A stretch of 64,000 nucleotides of DNA, taken from NCBI RefSeq assembly GCF_008271745.1, contig NZ_VKKZ01000020.1:124001-188000 (forward strand), read 5' to 3'. Numbering within the stretch: the first letter of the stretch is position 1; each line of letters starts with the position of its first letter. This DNA is from Rufibacter glacialis (GTDB lineage: Bacteria; Bacteroidota; Bacteroidia; Cytophagales; Hymenobacteraceae). Shown here piece by piece: positions 1 to 9,321 of the stretch. The notes beneath the pieces are model-generated. The model had not been told where the DNA came from, made no database searches, and saw nothing but the letters and a program-made list of their open reading frames with translations. Both the position numbers and the translations under genes were made by a program.

Positions 1-1252
1 GGGAGGTGATGCCTGGTCTTACCCGTTGCAGGTGTTTGTAATGGGGGGCTTGCAGGGTAATCAGATCAATGAAATGTTGCCGCTCTGGCCGGGGGCCCAC
101 CAGGCTCATCTCCCCTATGAGAACGTTGTAGAATTGCGGGAGTTCATCCAGGCGCACTTTCCGCAGGAAGCGGCCCAGTTTGGTCACCCGGGGGTCATAG
201 TCAGAAGACAGGGCGGGACCGGCTTTTTCGGCATCCAGGTACATGGTCCTGAATTTATAGATGTTGAAGGGGCGGCCTAACCAGCCAATCCGCTCCTGCT
301 TGAAAAAAACCGGGCCCGGCGAGGAGGCTTTGACTAAAACGGCTAACAAGAGGTACACCGGCGACAGGAACACCAACACCAGCACCGCGGCCAAAAGGTC
401 TATGACCCGCTTCAGCAGTTGCTGCCAAATGGGCATAAGGTCCCGTTTCACCTCAATCAAGGGAGTCCCAAACAAATGCGATACCTTCACAGAACCTAAC
501 AGAATCTGATAAACATCAGGCAAGATGCTGATGCGCACGTTTTCCCCCTCCAGGGAGCTGAGGATCTGCTCTATGAGACGGTGCTCTGAAGGTTCAATGG
601 CAATGATGACCTCCTGTACGTCATGAGATTTGATCAACGAGGGCAACAGGTGAAAGGCCCCCAATGACGGGATCTGCTCCTGGAAAGAGTGCGGCTGAGA
701 AACCTCGCTTTGCACAAACCCTACAATTCTGAGCCCCAGGTGCCGGTTATTGCTTTCCAGCTCATTATATACCTCCCGGGCATTGCTGCTGGAGCCTACC
801 ACTATGGTCTTAAAGTAGACGTGCCCCCGGTAAACCAGCTTCTTGAGGTGGCTGAGGGTGATCATCTTGAAGGTAGCCGACAGCAGGAAATGCATCAGGA
901 AATACATACCAATGGGCCCAGTGTACCTTTGGAACTTCTCCAGATCTGGCTCTTCCAAGAGAAAGGCCAGGTAAATGGCCATGGCGCCGCCTAAAGAAAT
1001 GCCCATCAGTAGAATAGTTTCTTTTAACCGGGACAGGCGGTAGATGTTCCGGTACCTGCCCAATAAGGCATACAGGATCACCCAGAAGGAGGCAATCACA
1101 AATGGCCTCCCCACAGAGACCGTGGCCAGGGAATGGGTGAGGTCAAAGAAGAGGTAGTTATTGGATAGGTAAAAACCACACCAAGCCCCAAAGGCAGCCA
1201 AGAAATCGCCAAGGATTACTTTGTATAAATGCTGGTTCCGGTGTAACTGCAT
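1..1252 (-). CDS. Undecaprenyl-phosphate sugar phosphotransferase, C-terminus cut by window
   Basis: Polyprenyl glycosylphosphotransferase that would load the first sugar-1-phosphate onto undecaprenyl phosphate for exopolysaccharide synthesis at the inner membrane. The ATG is at 1252 and the frame is open to base 1, giving about 417 visible residues. The N-terminal third is hydrophobic (several membrane segments). A nucleotide-binding-like domain begins near residue 146 (KTIVVGSSS). The bacterial sugar transferase domain follows a further membrane helix and carries KFRTM near residue 332, then RLDELPQ and VGPRPER. The visible part stops at VRPGITS, so only the last 50-70 residues should be missing. 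It is divergent from pcm. The sugar cannot be told from sequence. Confidence 0.9.
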   Translation of the reverse strand, partial: MQLHRNQHLYKVILGDFLAAFGAWCGFYLSNNYLFFDLTHSLATVSVGRPFVIASFWVILYALLGRYRNIYRLSRLKETILLMGISLGGAMAIYLAFLLEEPDLEKFQRYTGPIGMYFLMHFLLSATFKMITLSHLKKLVYRGHVYFKTIVVGSSSNAREVYNELESNNRHLGLRIVGFVQSEVSQPHSFQEQIPSLGAFHLLPSLIKSHDVQEVIIAIEPSEHRLIEQILSSLEGENVRISILPDVYQILLGSVKVSHLFGTPLIEVKRDLMPIWQQLLKRVIDLLAAVLVLVFLSPVYLLLAVLVKASSPGPVFFKQERIGWLGRPFNIYKFRTMYLDAEKAGPALSSDYDPRVTKLGRFLRKVRLDELPQFYNVLIGEMSLVGPRPERQHFIDLITLQAPHYKHLQRVRPGITS

Positions 1253-1435
1253 GGGTTTTCTGAAAAACAGGGCAGGTAGTCAATGCGGGCCCCATTCCTG
1301 CGCAAAGCTACATGCTATTTCCAAAAACTGGGCCTAAATTTTATTTGGGAGCAATGCAGCGCTATTTGTTAAATTAGCGCGCTGAAGCCTTCCCCCTGGC
1401 CCCTTCTTCGTATAAAGATTGTTACCTGACCCATT

Positions 1436-2086
1436 ATGTTGATAGACACTTACCGGCACAAAGGCATGCGCAAAGGCTTGGTGCGTATTGTGGAGAGAAA
1501 AGGCATCAAAGACATAAAGGTGTTAAAGGCGCTGGAACAAGTGCCTCGGCATTTCTTCTTCGAGAAAGCGTTTCTAGAGCAGGCCTATCAAGACAAAGCC
1601 TTTCCCATTGGCGAGGGACAGACCATCTCGCAGCCTTATACTGTAGCCTACCAGACGGAGTTGCTGGAAATTGAACCGCACGACAAAGTGCTGGAGATTG
1701 GCACCGGGTCTGGGTACCAGTGCACGATCTTGCTGCAGTTAACGCCCCACGTGTTCACCATTGAATACAACGAGGTGCTGTACCACAAAGCCAAAAAGCA
1801 GTTCCAGCTCATGGGGCTCACCCCGTTCACCTTTTTGGGAGACGGCTCAGAGGGCCTGCCGGAACACGCCCCGTTCAACAAGATCCTGGTCACGGCGGGG
1901 GCTCCTATTATTCCCAAGACCCTACTCCGGCAATTAACCCTAGGCGGCAAACTGGTGATCCCGGTAGGTGATACCGCCCTGCAGAAAATGTTCCGCATCA
2001 CCCGGGTGGGCGAGGATGACTTCCTCAAAGAGGAGTTCGACAACTTCAAATTTGTTCCTCTTTTAGGAAAACAAGGCTGGAAATAG
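1436..2086 (+). CDS. pcm: Protein-L-isoaspartate O-methyltransferase
   Basis: Cytosolic repair enzyme that methylates L-isoaspartyl residues of aged proteins using S-adenosylmethionine. The 216 residues match the usual family length. The family motif I, VLEIGTGSGYQ, lies near residue 84, and the upstream substrate-side segment FPIGEGQTISQPYTVA is typical of PCMT. A later motif reads KILVTAGAP. The gene has its own start at ATG 1436 and is followed 124 bases downstream by the thioesterase start, so the two may be transcribed separately. Confidence 0.95.
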   Translation: MLIDTYRHKGMRKGLVRIVERKGIKDIKVLKALEQVPRHFFFEKAFLEQAYQDKAFPIGEGQTISQPYTVAYQTELLEIEPHDKVLEIGTGSGYQCTILLQLTPHVFTIEYNEVLYHKAKKQFQLMGLTPFTFLGDGSEGLPEHAPFNKILVTAGAPIIPKTLLRQLTLGGKLVIPVGDTALQKMFRITRVGEDDFLKEEFDNFKFVPLLGKQGWK

Positions 2087-2178
2087 CCTCTCGCGTTTTC
2101 CTTACTTCACTTATAGAAAGCGGGGTCTTTTGCCAGAACTGCGGCAAAAAAAGGAAACTGGCTTTGCCGGAAGTACTG

Positions 2179-2186
2179 TATCTTTG
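2179..2186 (+). promoter_or_regulatory. Bacteroidota -7 promoter element for the thioesterase gene
   Basis: TATCTTTG fits the Bacteroidota -7 consensus TAnnTTTG. It lies 24 bases before ATG 2211 and inside the longer open frame that begins at 2130, which argues for the downstream start. No TTTG sits at the expected 19-21 base spacing upstream. Confidence 0.55.
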
Positions 2187-2210
2187 CTGCCTCAATTTCA
2201 TTTCTTCTTT

Positions 2211-2732
2211 ATGCGAAAGCAAAAATCTGTTAAAGATTCCTACGTCCGAATGACGGAACTTGTCCTGCCCAATGATACCAACACCCTCAACAACTTGATG
2301 GGAGGCAGAATGATGCACTGGATGGACATTGTTTCGGCCATTGCTGCCCAGAAACACTCTAACCGCATTGTAGTAACGGCCTCTGTTGATAACGTTTCTT
2401 TTAAGGAGAGCATCAAACTAGGGAATGTGATCACCCTGGAAGCTCAGGTTACCCGGGCCTTCAGCACCTCCATGGAAGTGCACATCACGGTGTGGGCTGA
2501 GGACATTCCCTCTGGTACCAAAGTGAAGTCAAATGAGGCCTATTTTACCTTTGTGGCACTTGATGAAAACGGAAAAGCAGTGGCGGTTCCAGAGGCCGTT
2601 CCGGAAAACGAGGAGGAAATAGAGAAATTCGCGGGAGCCTTGCGCCGGCGGCAGCTTCGCCTGATTTTAGGAGGGCGCATGCAACCCAATGATGCCAATG
2701 AGTTAAAGGCACTCTTCAATTTGCAGGACTAA
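2211..2732 (+). CDS. Acyl-CoA thioesterase, hotdog fold (YciA/ACOT type)
   Basis: Predicted cytosolic enzyme that hydrolyses acyl-CoA thioesters. The hotdog core begins after a short N-terminus, with GGRMMHWMDIVSAIAA as the central helix carrying the catalytic-type Asp, then TASVDNVSFKESIKLG. The length (173 residues) suits a single hotdog domain with a C-terminal tail. An in-frame start at 2130 exists, but it would place the -7 promoter inside the gene and adds an unrelated leader, so ATG 2211 is preferred. The substrate range cannot be read from sequence. It is not next to the paa genes, so it should not be equated with PaaI. Confidence 0.85.
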   Translation: MRKQKSVKDSYVRMTELVLPNDTNTLNNLMGGRMMHWMDIVSAIAAQKHSNRIVVTASVDNVSFKESIKLGNVITLEAQVTRAFSTSMEVHITVWAEDIPSGTKVKSNEAYFTFVALDENGKAVAVPEAVPENEEEIEKFAGALRRRQLRLILGGRMQPNDANELKALFNLQD

Positions 2733-2760
2733 CCACCGCTATTATTTTAATTTAACCAAC

Positions 2761-3417
2761 ATGCTCCCTTCCACTCCTGACCTCCCCTTCTTGCAGCAGT
2801 TGTTCGGCCAGGATACGCTGTATGTCATTCCTGAACCAGCCGGCCTGGAGAACTTGCCCCTGACCACCACCGCTAAGGCAACACCCTCGCTGCCCAAACC
2901 CGCTAGCGGCCAGGTGGAAAGTCCTTTGGAAGAACCTGCAGTTGCTAAAGAACCCGTGATAGCGGTAAAAGAACCATTGGCCACCCCAATACCCCCCGTT
3001 CCGGCTGTTGCGCCCCAAGCCCCAGCTCCAAATATCCGCTGGCAGGGCGAAGCGGTAAAAGGCACCTATTTGTTATTTGAGGTGCCAGAACCCACCTTCC
3101 TGTCCCTGCCCCAGCATGCGTTCCTGCAGAAGGTATTGGCGGCCGTGGGCTTGAATACGGGTCAGGTGCAGTTTGGTAATCTTTCCAGATCCATAGAACA
3201 TGATGTGAAAACCATTGCCGCGCAGCAACAAGCCAAACACATCCTGCTCTTCGGACAGGGGCTTCCTGTTGCGAATCTCTCCCGCATGGAATTCTACCGG
3301 ATGTATAAGTTTGAGGAATCCAGGTTTGTTTTGGTAGACGCTTTGGAAGACATTGAGAAGAGTGTGGAACTCAAAAAGAAACTCTGGGATGTATTGCAGA
3401 AGATATTTCTGCCGTAG
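2761..3417 (+). CDS. Uncharacterised protein, possible HolD-like DNA polymerase III psi homologue
   Basis: 218 residues. The first 100 are mostly low-complexity Pro/Ala/Lys/Glu, after a short LPFLQQLFG segment. The C-terminal 115 residues are ordered-looking: a beta strand (TYLLFEVPE), an amphipathic helix (LQKVLAAVGL), a QVQFGNLS strand-turn, KHILLFGQG, and a final helix ending LKKKLWDVLQKIF. This order resembles E. coli HolD (psi), whose C-terminus also ends in a helix with an LW dipeptide, but the match is by eye and weak. It starts 28 bases after the thioesterase and ends just before a strong terminator. It is a real gene by length, position and codon use; the function is open. Confidence 0.6.
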   Translation: MLPSTPDLPFLQQLFGQDTLYVIPEPAGLENLPLTTTAKATPSLPKPASGQVESPLEEPAVAKEPVIAVKEPLATPIPPVPAVAPQAPAPNIRWQGEAVKGTYLLFEVPEPTFLSLPQHAFLQKVLAAVGLNTGQVQFGNLSRSIEHDVKTIAAQQQAKHILLFGQGLPVANLSRMEFYRMYKFEESRFVLVDALEDIEKSVELKKKLWDVLQKIFLP

Positions 3418-3430
3418 AATTGACAAAAGG

Positions 3431-3480
3431 ATCAAAAAGAAAGGGCTGCCGTGGTAAAACGGCAGCCCTTTCTTTTTGAT
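3431..3480. terminator. Bidirectional intrinsic terminator
   Basis: Perfect inverted repeat with 22-base arms, 3431-3452 and 3459-3480, and a 6-base loop. The stem core is GGGCTGCCG, with an A-rich left flank and a T-rich right flank, so it can end transcription from both sides. It separates the convergent genes 2761-3417 and 3492-4616. Confidence 0.93.
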
Positions 3481-3491
3481 TTATAGGCAGC

Positions 3492-4616
3492 TTAGTCCAG
3501 CAAGGAGGCTAGTTTTTCCTCCAGGGCCGCCCCACGAAGGTTCTTGGCAATGATCTTTCCTTCTTTGTCTAACAGCACTGTCTGCGGAATGGCGGTAATG
3601 CCGTACAAGGTGGCGGCACTGCTTTCCCAGCCCTTCAGGTCAGAGACATTCGGCCAGGTAAGTTTGTCATTTTCAATCGCTTTCAACCATTTGGTGCGGT
3701 CCTGGTCCAGGCTGACCCCAAAAATCTCAAAGCCTTTGTCTTTGTACTTGTTGTACATGCGCACCACGTTGGGGTTCTCCTGGCGGCAAGGCCCGCACCA
3801 GCTGGCCCAGAAGTCAATCAAGACATACTTGCCGCGCAACGACGTTAAAGCCACCTCTGGTCCGGCCGGCGAAGGCAATTTAATGTCTGGGGCGGCGCTG
3901 CCTAACGCAGTACCGCGCATCTGCGCCAAGCGGGCATCCAGGGACTTCGTGTATTTGGAATTGGGGAGCGTAGATTTAAAGGCTGTGGCCATGCTGTCCA
4001 CAAAAAGGAAATGCTCGTCCAGGTTCAGGATGTTGCCGGCCGTATACACAGACACCACCGACCCCGGGTTCGCCTTGACAAACGCCTTCAGTTGGTTCTG
4101 GTTTTCCTGCTGCATTTTCATGAACTGGTCCTGCAGGCGCTTCATCTCCGCTTGGTTTCCCTCGCTGGAAGCCTGCTGAAACTGCTGGTTCAAGGTAGTC
4201 GCATTCCCCTGCATGCCTTGCATGATGGTGTTGAGTTGCTGGATCAGCTCTGAGTCTTTAGACCCTTTCACGGTGTAGCTTTGCGCCACCTTACCCGAAT
4301 CAGCGGTGATCTCAATGGGCTTGTTCTCCACCACCAACATGATGCCTTCCTGGTTTTCAAACCCCAGCTTATAAATGGCGGGTTCTGCCACGGTGCCTTC
4401 CATGACAAAAGTCCCGTCTTTGTTGATGTGGGCCGTGTCAAAAGGAACAAAGGCTTGCTCTCCCAGCTCATCCAAAAAGACTTTGCCGGTGGTCATGTTG
4501 TTGATTTTGCCGGTGATCCGGTAAGTTTTATTAGAGTCTCCGGTGGCCACCCCTTTTTTCTGGCAGGCGCTGATCGCGAGTAACGAGGCAGCGGCCAAGA
4601 TCATTTGCTTCTTCAT
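3492..4616 (-). CDS. TlpA-like thiol:disulfide lipoprotein with DUF4369 domain
   Basis: Membrane-anchored periplasmic thioredoxin-fold protein, likely to reduce or exchange disulfides. A lipoprotein signal peptide ends at LLAISAC (Cys18). Residues 30-120 match the beta-rich DUF4369 domain common in Bacteroidota. A Gln/Asn-rich helical stretch covers about 125-180. The thioredoxin domain holds WASWCGPC with Cys274 and Cys277, and the cis-proline region reads AIPQTVLLD. It begins 18 bases after the gatB stop, so the two probably share a transcript although the functions are unrelated. The redox partner is unknown. Confidence 0.92.
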   Translation of the reverse strand: MKKQMILAAASLLAISACQKKGVATGDSNKTYRITGKINNMTTGKVFLDELGEQAFVPFDTAHINKDGTFVMEGTVAEPAIYKLGFENQEGIMLVVENKPIEITADSGKVAQSYTVKGSKDSELIQQLNTIMQGMQGNATTLNQQFQQASSEGNQAEMKRLQDQFMKMQQENQNQLKAFVKANPGSVVSVYTAGNILNLDEHFLFVDSMATAFKSTLPNSKYTKSLDARLAQMRGTALGSAAPDIKLPSPAGPEVALTSLRGKYVLIDFWASWCGPCRQENPNVVRMYNKYKDKGFEIFGVSLDQDRTKWLKAIENDKLTWPNVSDLKGWESSAATLYGITAIPQTVLLDKEGKIIAKNLRGAALEEKLASLLD

Positions 4617-4634
4617 GTTTTTCTGGAATTGAGC

Positions 4635-6092
4635 CTATCTATCTAAACTCTCTTTCAATAGTTTATTCGCTATTTTAGGATCGGCCTTTCCTTTCGTCTG
4701 CTTCATGAGATCGCCCATGAACATACCCAACAAAGAGGCCTTACCTGCCTTATACTCGGCTACCTTCTGCGGGTTGGCCGCCAGTACCTGATCAATCAGG
4801 CCTTGGAGGGCGCCCTCATCAGATTCCTGCACCAGGTTCTGCTCCGTAGCCACCTGCTGGGCCGTTTTCTCCGGGTGCTCCAGCAGGAACGGGAAGATCT
4901 GCTTGGCGGCCACACTATGGCTCACCTTGTTGCTGTCTACCAGTTCTATCAACCCGGCAATCTGCTCCGGCTTCAGCGGGAAAGCCTCCATGGAAAGCGT
5001 CAGCTCGTTCAGGTAAGATTTCACCGGACCACTTATCCAGTTGGCGGCTGCTTTGTAGTTCTTGGTTTGCTGGCATAGCGCATCAAAGTATAGGGCAATC
5101 TCTTTGGTGTCGGTTAACACGCCGGCATCATAGTCAGAAAGACCGTACTCCTGGGTAAAGCGGCTGTAGAGAGCCTGCGGTAAGGCAGGCATACTTTCTT
5201 TCACGTTGTTCAGCCATTCCTCAGAAATGAGCACCGGCGGAAGGTCCGGCTCCGGGAAGTACCGGTAATCGTTCATGGTCTCCTTAGAGCGCATGCCGGT
5301 AGTGGTACCGGAGTTGGCGTCAAAGTTACGGGTCTCGGAATCCACCACGCCCCCGTTCTCCAGAATCTCAATCTGACGATCGATCTCGTGTTCAATGGCG
5401 CGCTGCACATTCCGGAAGGAGTTCATGTTCTTCACCTCCACCTTGGTCCCCCACTTGCTGGCGCCTTTCTTCATCACCGAGATGTTGGCATCGCAGCGCA
5501 AAGAACCTTCTTCCATATTCCCGTCGCAGATCTCCAGGTACTGCACCAATTTCTTGATCTGGGTCAGGTAGGCATAAGCTTCCTCTGAATCCCGGATGTC
5601 CGGCTCCGACACAATCTCAATCAACGGCGTACCGGCGCGGTTCAAGTCCACCAAGGTTTCCGTCTCCCCGGCCAAGTGCATAGATTTACCGGCATCCTCT
5701 TCCATGTGGATGCGGGTGATCCCGATGCGTTTTTCGCCCCCATCTTTGGTTTTGATGTCTAAATGCCCTTTGGTGCAGATAGGGGTTTTATCCTGCGTGA
5801 TCTGATACCCTTTGGGAAGATCTGGGTAAAAGTAGTTTTTGCGGGCGTAGTAGTTCGTGCGGGTGATCTGGCAATCGGTAGCCAGACCCATTTTCATGGC
5901 CATTTCTACTACTTTTTTGTTTACACGGGGCAAGGTGCCAGGGTGGCCTAGCGTGATCACGCTCAGGTTCGTATTAGGCAGCATACCATACTCAGTGGAG
6001 TCAGCTGAATACGCCTTGCTCTCGGTCAATAACTGCGCGTGCACCTCAAGCCCAATAATGGCCTGGTACTGGGAACGGGTTTCTTCGTTCAT
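4635..6092 (-). CDS. gatB: Asp-tRNA(Asn)/Glu-tRNA(Gln) amidotransferase subunit B
   Basis: Tail- and acceptor-recognising kinase subunit of the GatCAB complex, which converts misacylated Glu-tRNA(Gln) or Asp-tRNA(Asn) to the correct aminoacyl-tRNA. The 485 residues match the family. The N-terminus has IIGLEVHAQLLTESKAYS, followed by HPGTLPRVN, DLPKGYQITQ and the RAGTPLIEIVSEPD signature. The C-terminal GatB/YqeY tRNA-binding domain ends LLKESLDR. The other subunits are not in the window. The leader directly before the ATG is a short tandem repeat (6098-6127). Confidence 0.97.
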   Translation of the reverse strand: MNEETRSQYQAIIGLEVHAQLLTESKAYSADSTEYGMLPNTNLSVITLGHPGTLPRVNKKVVEMAMKMGLATDCQITRTNYYARKNYFYPDLPKGYQITQDKTPICTKGHLDIKTKDGGEKRIGITRIHMEEDAGKSMHLAGETETLVDLNRAGTPLIEIVSEPDIRDSEEAYAYLTQIKKLVQYLEICDGNMEEGSLRCDANISVMKKGASKWGTKVEVKNMNSFRNVQRAIEHEIDRQIEILENGGVVDSETRNFDANSGTTTGMRSKETMNDYRYFPEPDLPPVLISEEWLNNVKESMPALPQALYSRFTQEYGLSDYDAGVLTDTKEIALYFDALCQQTKNYKAAANWISGPVKSYLNELTLSMEAFPLKPEQIAGLIELVDSNKVSHSVAAKQIFPFLLEHPEKTAQQVATEQNLVQESDEGALQGLIDQVLAANPQKVAEYKAGKASLLGMFMGDLMKQTKGKADPKIANKLLKESLDR

Positions 6093-6434
6093 GTTTTAGT
6101 AGCACGTATCACGTAGCACGTAACACGATTTCTGTTTTTTTGTCTATTCTTTAGAAAACAGCCCTAAATCGGTGCTTGTTTTAATCTTGTTTATTTTCCT
6201 ATCCGCCGCGAGTATTAAGACCCATTCCGGAGGAGGTTTTGAGTCTCCAGACACTCTTTTTCTTCTGCCCATGGTTCCCAGTGATTCTGGAAGCCCCCTA
6301 CATCTATGGTTACGAGTTCTAAAATCTTTCCAAGTGCAATGGTAGAATCAACCTCAACCCAGGGAGGTTACTGAAACCTTACAGAATTCTGAATTTGTGC
6401 TGTTTTCTTAAAAACAATCCCAAATCAGAGATTG
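6093..6434. other. gatB-alaS intergenic gap with repeats
   Basis: No gene is seen. The gap holds a tandem-like repeat next to gatB (6098-6127) and two copies of the dispersed GAAAACA-type motif (6147-6170, and a weaker one at 6400-6425). The rest is unremarkable. Confidence 0.7.
6098..6127 (-). repeat. Tandem-like repeat, TACGTGCTACGTGATACGTG type, in gatB leader
   Basis: About three degenerate units of 10-11 bases built on CACGTA/GCACGT, ending five bases before the gatB start codon. A related block precedes paaD at 30691-30721. Confidence 0.75.
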
Positions 6435-9056
6435 TTATGGCAGCAATCCTTCCGCTTTGGCGAGGGCAGCATCTAAGCCTGCTACTTCTTTTCCGCCGGC
6501 TGAGGCGTAGAACGGTTGTCCGCCGCCACCGCCTTTGATCTCTTTGGCGAGTTCCTTGATCATCTGCACCGCGTTCAGGCCTTTGCCTGACACCACTTCA
6601 TCTGACAGCATAACGGCCAGTTGGGGTTTTCCGTCTACTTCCGCAGCCAGCACCAACACCAGGTTGTTCACCACGCTGCGCAGGTCAAAGGCCAGCTTCT
6701 TCAGGTAGTCAGCCGAACTCACTTCCACGCGGGCAGCCAGGAAATTCAGGCCATTCACCTCCCGAACAGCAGCAGCCAGTTTCTCTTTCTGGGCCGTCAC
6801 CTGCTTCAGTTCAAAGGCTTCCAGTTGCTTGCGCAAGGCGGCGTTCTCGTCCTGGAGTTTCTCAATGGCCTTGCCGAACTCTTTCTGCACACCCAGGAGC
6901 TGCTTTACTTCCTCAAACTGGGTGATTTGCTCGTCCACGAACTGCTCAGCCACATCAGCGGTCACCGCTTCAATGCGGCGTACCCCGGCGGCCACTGAAC
7001 TTTCGCTCACGATCTTGAAGAACCCGATGTTCCCGGTGTTCTGCACGTGGATGCCGCCGCACAATTCAATAGAAAAGTCCCGGTCAAAGGTGATCACGCG
7101 CACAAACTCGCCGTATTTTTCCCCGAACAAAGCGGTGGCGCCTAATTGCTTGGCTTCTTCAATGGGCACGTTGCGGCGTTCATCCTTCTCAATAGATTCA
7201 CGGATGCGGGTATTTACGATCTGTTCTACTTCTTTGATCTGCTCCTCGGTAACTTTGGTGAAGTGGGAGAAGTCAAAACGCAGGAGCTTATCACTCACCA
7301 AAGAGCCTTTTTGGTTCACGTGGTCGCCTAATACTTGTTTCAAGGCGGCGTGCAGCAAGTGCGTGGCCGAATGGTGCTTCTTGATGAGGGCCCGGCGCTG
7401 GCTGTCTATTCTGGCTTTGAGCGGTGCTTCCAGGTCTTTGGGCAGTTCAGCGGTAATGTGCAGGATAAGGTCGTTCTCCTTTTTGGTGTCCAGCACTTTC
7501 ACGCTGCCCCCGGCAGACTCCAGAACGCCGGTGTCACCTACCTGTCCGCCGCTTTCGGCATAGAAAGGAGAGCGGTCCAGCACTACGTGGAATTCTTTTT
7601 TGTTTTTGGCCATCACCTGGCGGTACCGCACCACGCGGGCTTCCACCTCTTCGGCGTCATACGCTACCCACTCCGTCTCCGTGTCGGGTTGCAGCACCAC
7701 CCAGTCGCCCTGCTCGGTTTGGGCGGCGTTGCGGGAACGGTTTTTCTGCTGCTCCATCTCGGCGGTGAAGCCGGCCTCATCCACTTTAAAGCCATTCTCT
7801 TTGGCAATAAGGGCCGTCAGATCCAGCGGGAAGCCGAAGGTGTCATAGAGTTCAAAGGCAGTTTTTCCGTCAATGGAGTTGTTGTTCGCTTTGAAGCTGT
7901 CCTGTAAAGAATCAAGCCGTTTCAAGCCATTCTCCAGCGTGCGCAGGAAAGCGTTCTCCTCTTCCTCAATCACGCGCTGCACAAAGGCCTGCTGGGCTTT
8001 GAGCTCCGGAAACACATTCGCCAATTGATCCGCCAGCACGGGCACAATAGAGTTCAGAAACGGCTTCTTGAAGTTGAGGTACGTAAACGAATACCGGACC
8101 GCGCGGCGCAGGATCCGGCGGATCACGTAACCAGCTTTGTTGTTGCTGGGCAACTGCCCATCAGCGATAGTAAAGGAAATGGCCCGTATATGGTCTGCGA
8201 TCACGCGGATGGCGATGTCGGTTTTCTCGTTCTCGCCGTAGGTCACGCCTGCTTCCTTGGCAATGAACTGGATCATCGGCTGAAAGACGTCGGTGTCATA
8301 GTTGGACTGCTTGCCCTGGATGGCCATGCACAAACGCTCGAAGCCCATGCCTGTATCTACGTGTTGCGCAGGGAGTTTCACCAAAGAGCCATCGGCCTGA
8401 CGGTTGAACTCCATGAACACGTTGTTCCAGATCTCCACCACTTGCGGGTGGTCATTGTTTACCAGCGTCTTTCCGTCCACCTGCGCGCGCTCTTCTTCAG
8501 AACGAAGGTCCACGTGGATTTCAGAGCAAGGACCGCAAGGACCGGTTTCGCCCATTTCCCAGAAGTTGTCCTTCTTGTTGCCCATCAAGATGCGGTCTTC
8601 GGCTATCATGGTCTTCCAGATATCAAAGGCCTCCTGGTCCATTTGCAAGTTCTCAGAAGCGTCTCCCTGGAAGACAGAAACGTACAGCCTGTCTTTGGGT
8701 AGCTTATACACCTCCGTGAGCAGTTCCCAGGACCATACCAGCGCATCATGCTTAAAGTAATCGCCAAAGCTCCAGTTGCCCAGCATCTCAAACATGGTGT
8801 GGTGGTAGGTGTCATAGCCTACTTCCTCCAGGTCATTGTGCTTGCCAGACACGCGCAGACACTTCTGCGTATCTGCCACGCGGGGCGAAGGCGCGGGTTT
8901 GTTGCCTAGGAAATAGTCCTTGAAAGGAGCCATGCCCGAGTTGATGAACATGAGGGTGGGATCGTCTTTCACCACAATGGGCGCCGACGGCACAATCTGG
9001 TGGCCTTTGGAGGCGAAGAAATCGAGGAACTGCTGGCGTATCTCGGCGGAGGTCAT
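6435..9056 (-). CDS. alaS: Alanyl-tRNA synthetase
   Basis: Charges tRNA(Ala) in the cytosol and clears mischarged Ser/Gly. The 873 residues match full-length AlaRS. The class II catalytic core is at the N-terminus (INSGMAPFKDYFLG, HHTMFEMLGNWSFGDYF). The editing domain has the zinc-binding HSATHLLHAAL and CGGIHVQNTG motifs. The coiled region and C-Ala domain follow, with the glycine-rich KGGGGGQPFYASAGG near the end. A -7-type promoter element lies at 9154-9161, leaving a leader of about 90 bases. The gene stands alone. Confidence 0.98.
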   Translation of the reverse strand: MTSAEIRQQFLDFFASKGHQIVPSAPIVVKDDPTLMFINSGMAPFKDYFLGNKPAPSPRVADTQKCLRVSGKHNDLEEVGYDTYHHTMFEMLGNWSFGDYFKHDALVWSWELLTEVYKLPKDRLYVSVFQGDASENLQMDQEAFDIWKTMIAEDRILMGNKKDNFWEMGETGPCGPCSEIHVDLRSEEERAQVDGKTLVNNDHPQVVEIWNNVFMEFNRQADGSLVKLPAQHVDTGMGFERLCMAIQGKQSNYDTDVFQPMIQFIAKEAGVTYGENEKTDIAIRVIADHIRAISFTIADGQLPSNNKAGYVIRRILRRAVRYSFTYLNFKKPFLNSIVPVLADQLANVFPELKAQQAFVQRVIEEEENAFLRTLENGLKRLDSLQDSFKANNNSIDGKTAFELYDTFGFPLDLTALIAKENGFKVDEAGFTAEMEQQKNRSRNAAQTEQGDWVVLQPDTETEWVAYDAEEVEARVVRYRQVMAKNKKEFHVVLDRSPFYAESGGQVGDTGVLESAGGSVKVLDTKKENDLILHITAELPKDLEAPLKARIDSQRRALIKKHHSATHLLHAALKQVLGDHVNQKGSLVSDKLLRFDFSHFTKVTEEQIKEVEQIVNTRIRESIEKDERRNVPIEEAKQLGATALFGEKYGEFVRVITFDRDFSIELCGGIHVQNTGNIGFFKIVSESSVAAGVRRIEAVTADVAEQFVDEQITQFEEVKQLLGVQKEFGKAIEKLQDENAALRKQLEAFELKQVTAQKEKLAAAVREVNGLNFLAARVEVSSADYLKKLAFDLRSVVNNLVLVLAAEVDGKPQLAVMLSDEVVSGKGLNAVQMIKELAKEIKGGGGGQPFYASAGGKEVAGLDAALAKAEGLLP

Positions 9057-9153
9057 GTATTTAAATAATAGCTTCTAAATAGGAGGCACAAGGTCTTGTA
9101 AATGCGAAAGAAAAAGCGAATTTTTGCCTTTTCAGCGCGCACCTCGCCTAACG

Positions 9154-9161
9154 CAAAAGTA
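9154..9161 (-). promoter_or_regulatory. Bacteroidota -7 promoter element for alaS
   Basis: On the minus strand this reads TACTTTTG, a full match to TAnnTTTG, about 100 bases upstream of the alaS start. A TTTG at the consensus spacing was not found. Confidence 0.5.
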
Positions 9162-9240
9162 AGATTTTTTACCAAAATGCGGCGGAAAGGCCTAGGTTTT
9201 CGTGCTGTTTTTCAGAAAACAAGGCGAAAATGAGTTCTGA

Positions 9241-9312
9241 GTTCTGAGTCTTGAGTCCTGAGTCAGTTCAAGAAATCGCCAGACTCAGAACTCTGAACTC
9301 AAGACTCAGAAC
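9241..9312. repeat. Inverted repeat element, left of merR
   Basis: GTTCTGAGTCTTGAGT at 9241-9256 is repeated as its exact reverse complement at 9297-9312. The material between and around it is made of the same GAGTCYTGAG-type units. It ends nine bases before the merR start codon. The same 16-mer pair occurs again on the other side of merR. Confidence 0.9.
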
Positions 9313-9321
9313 TTTACAGCA

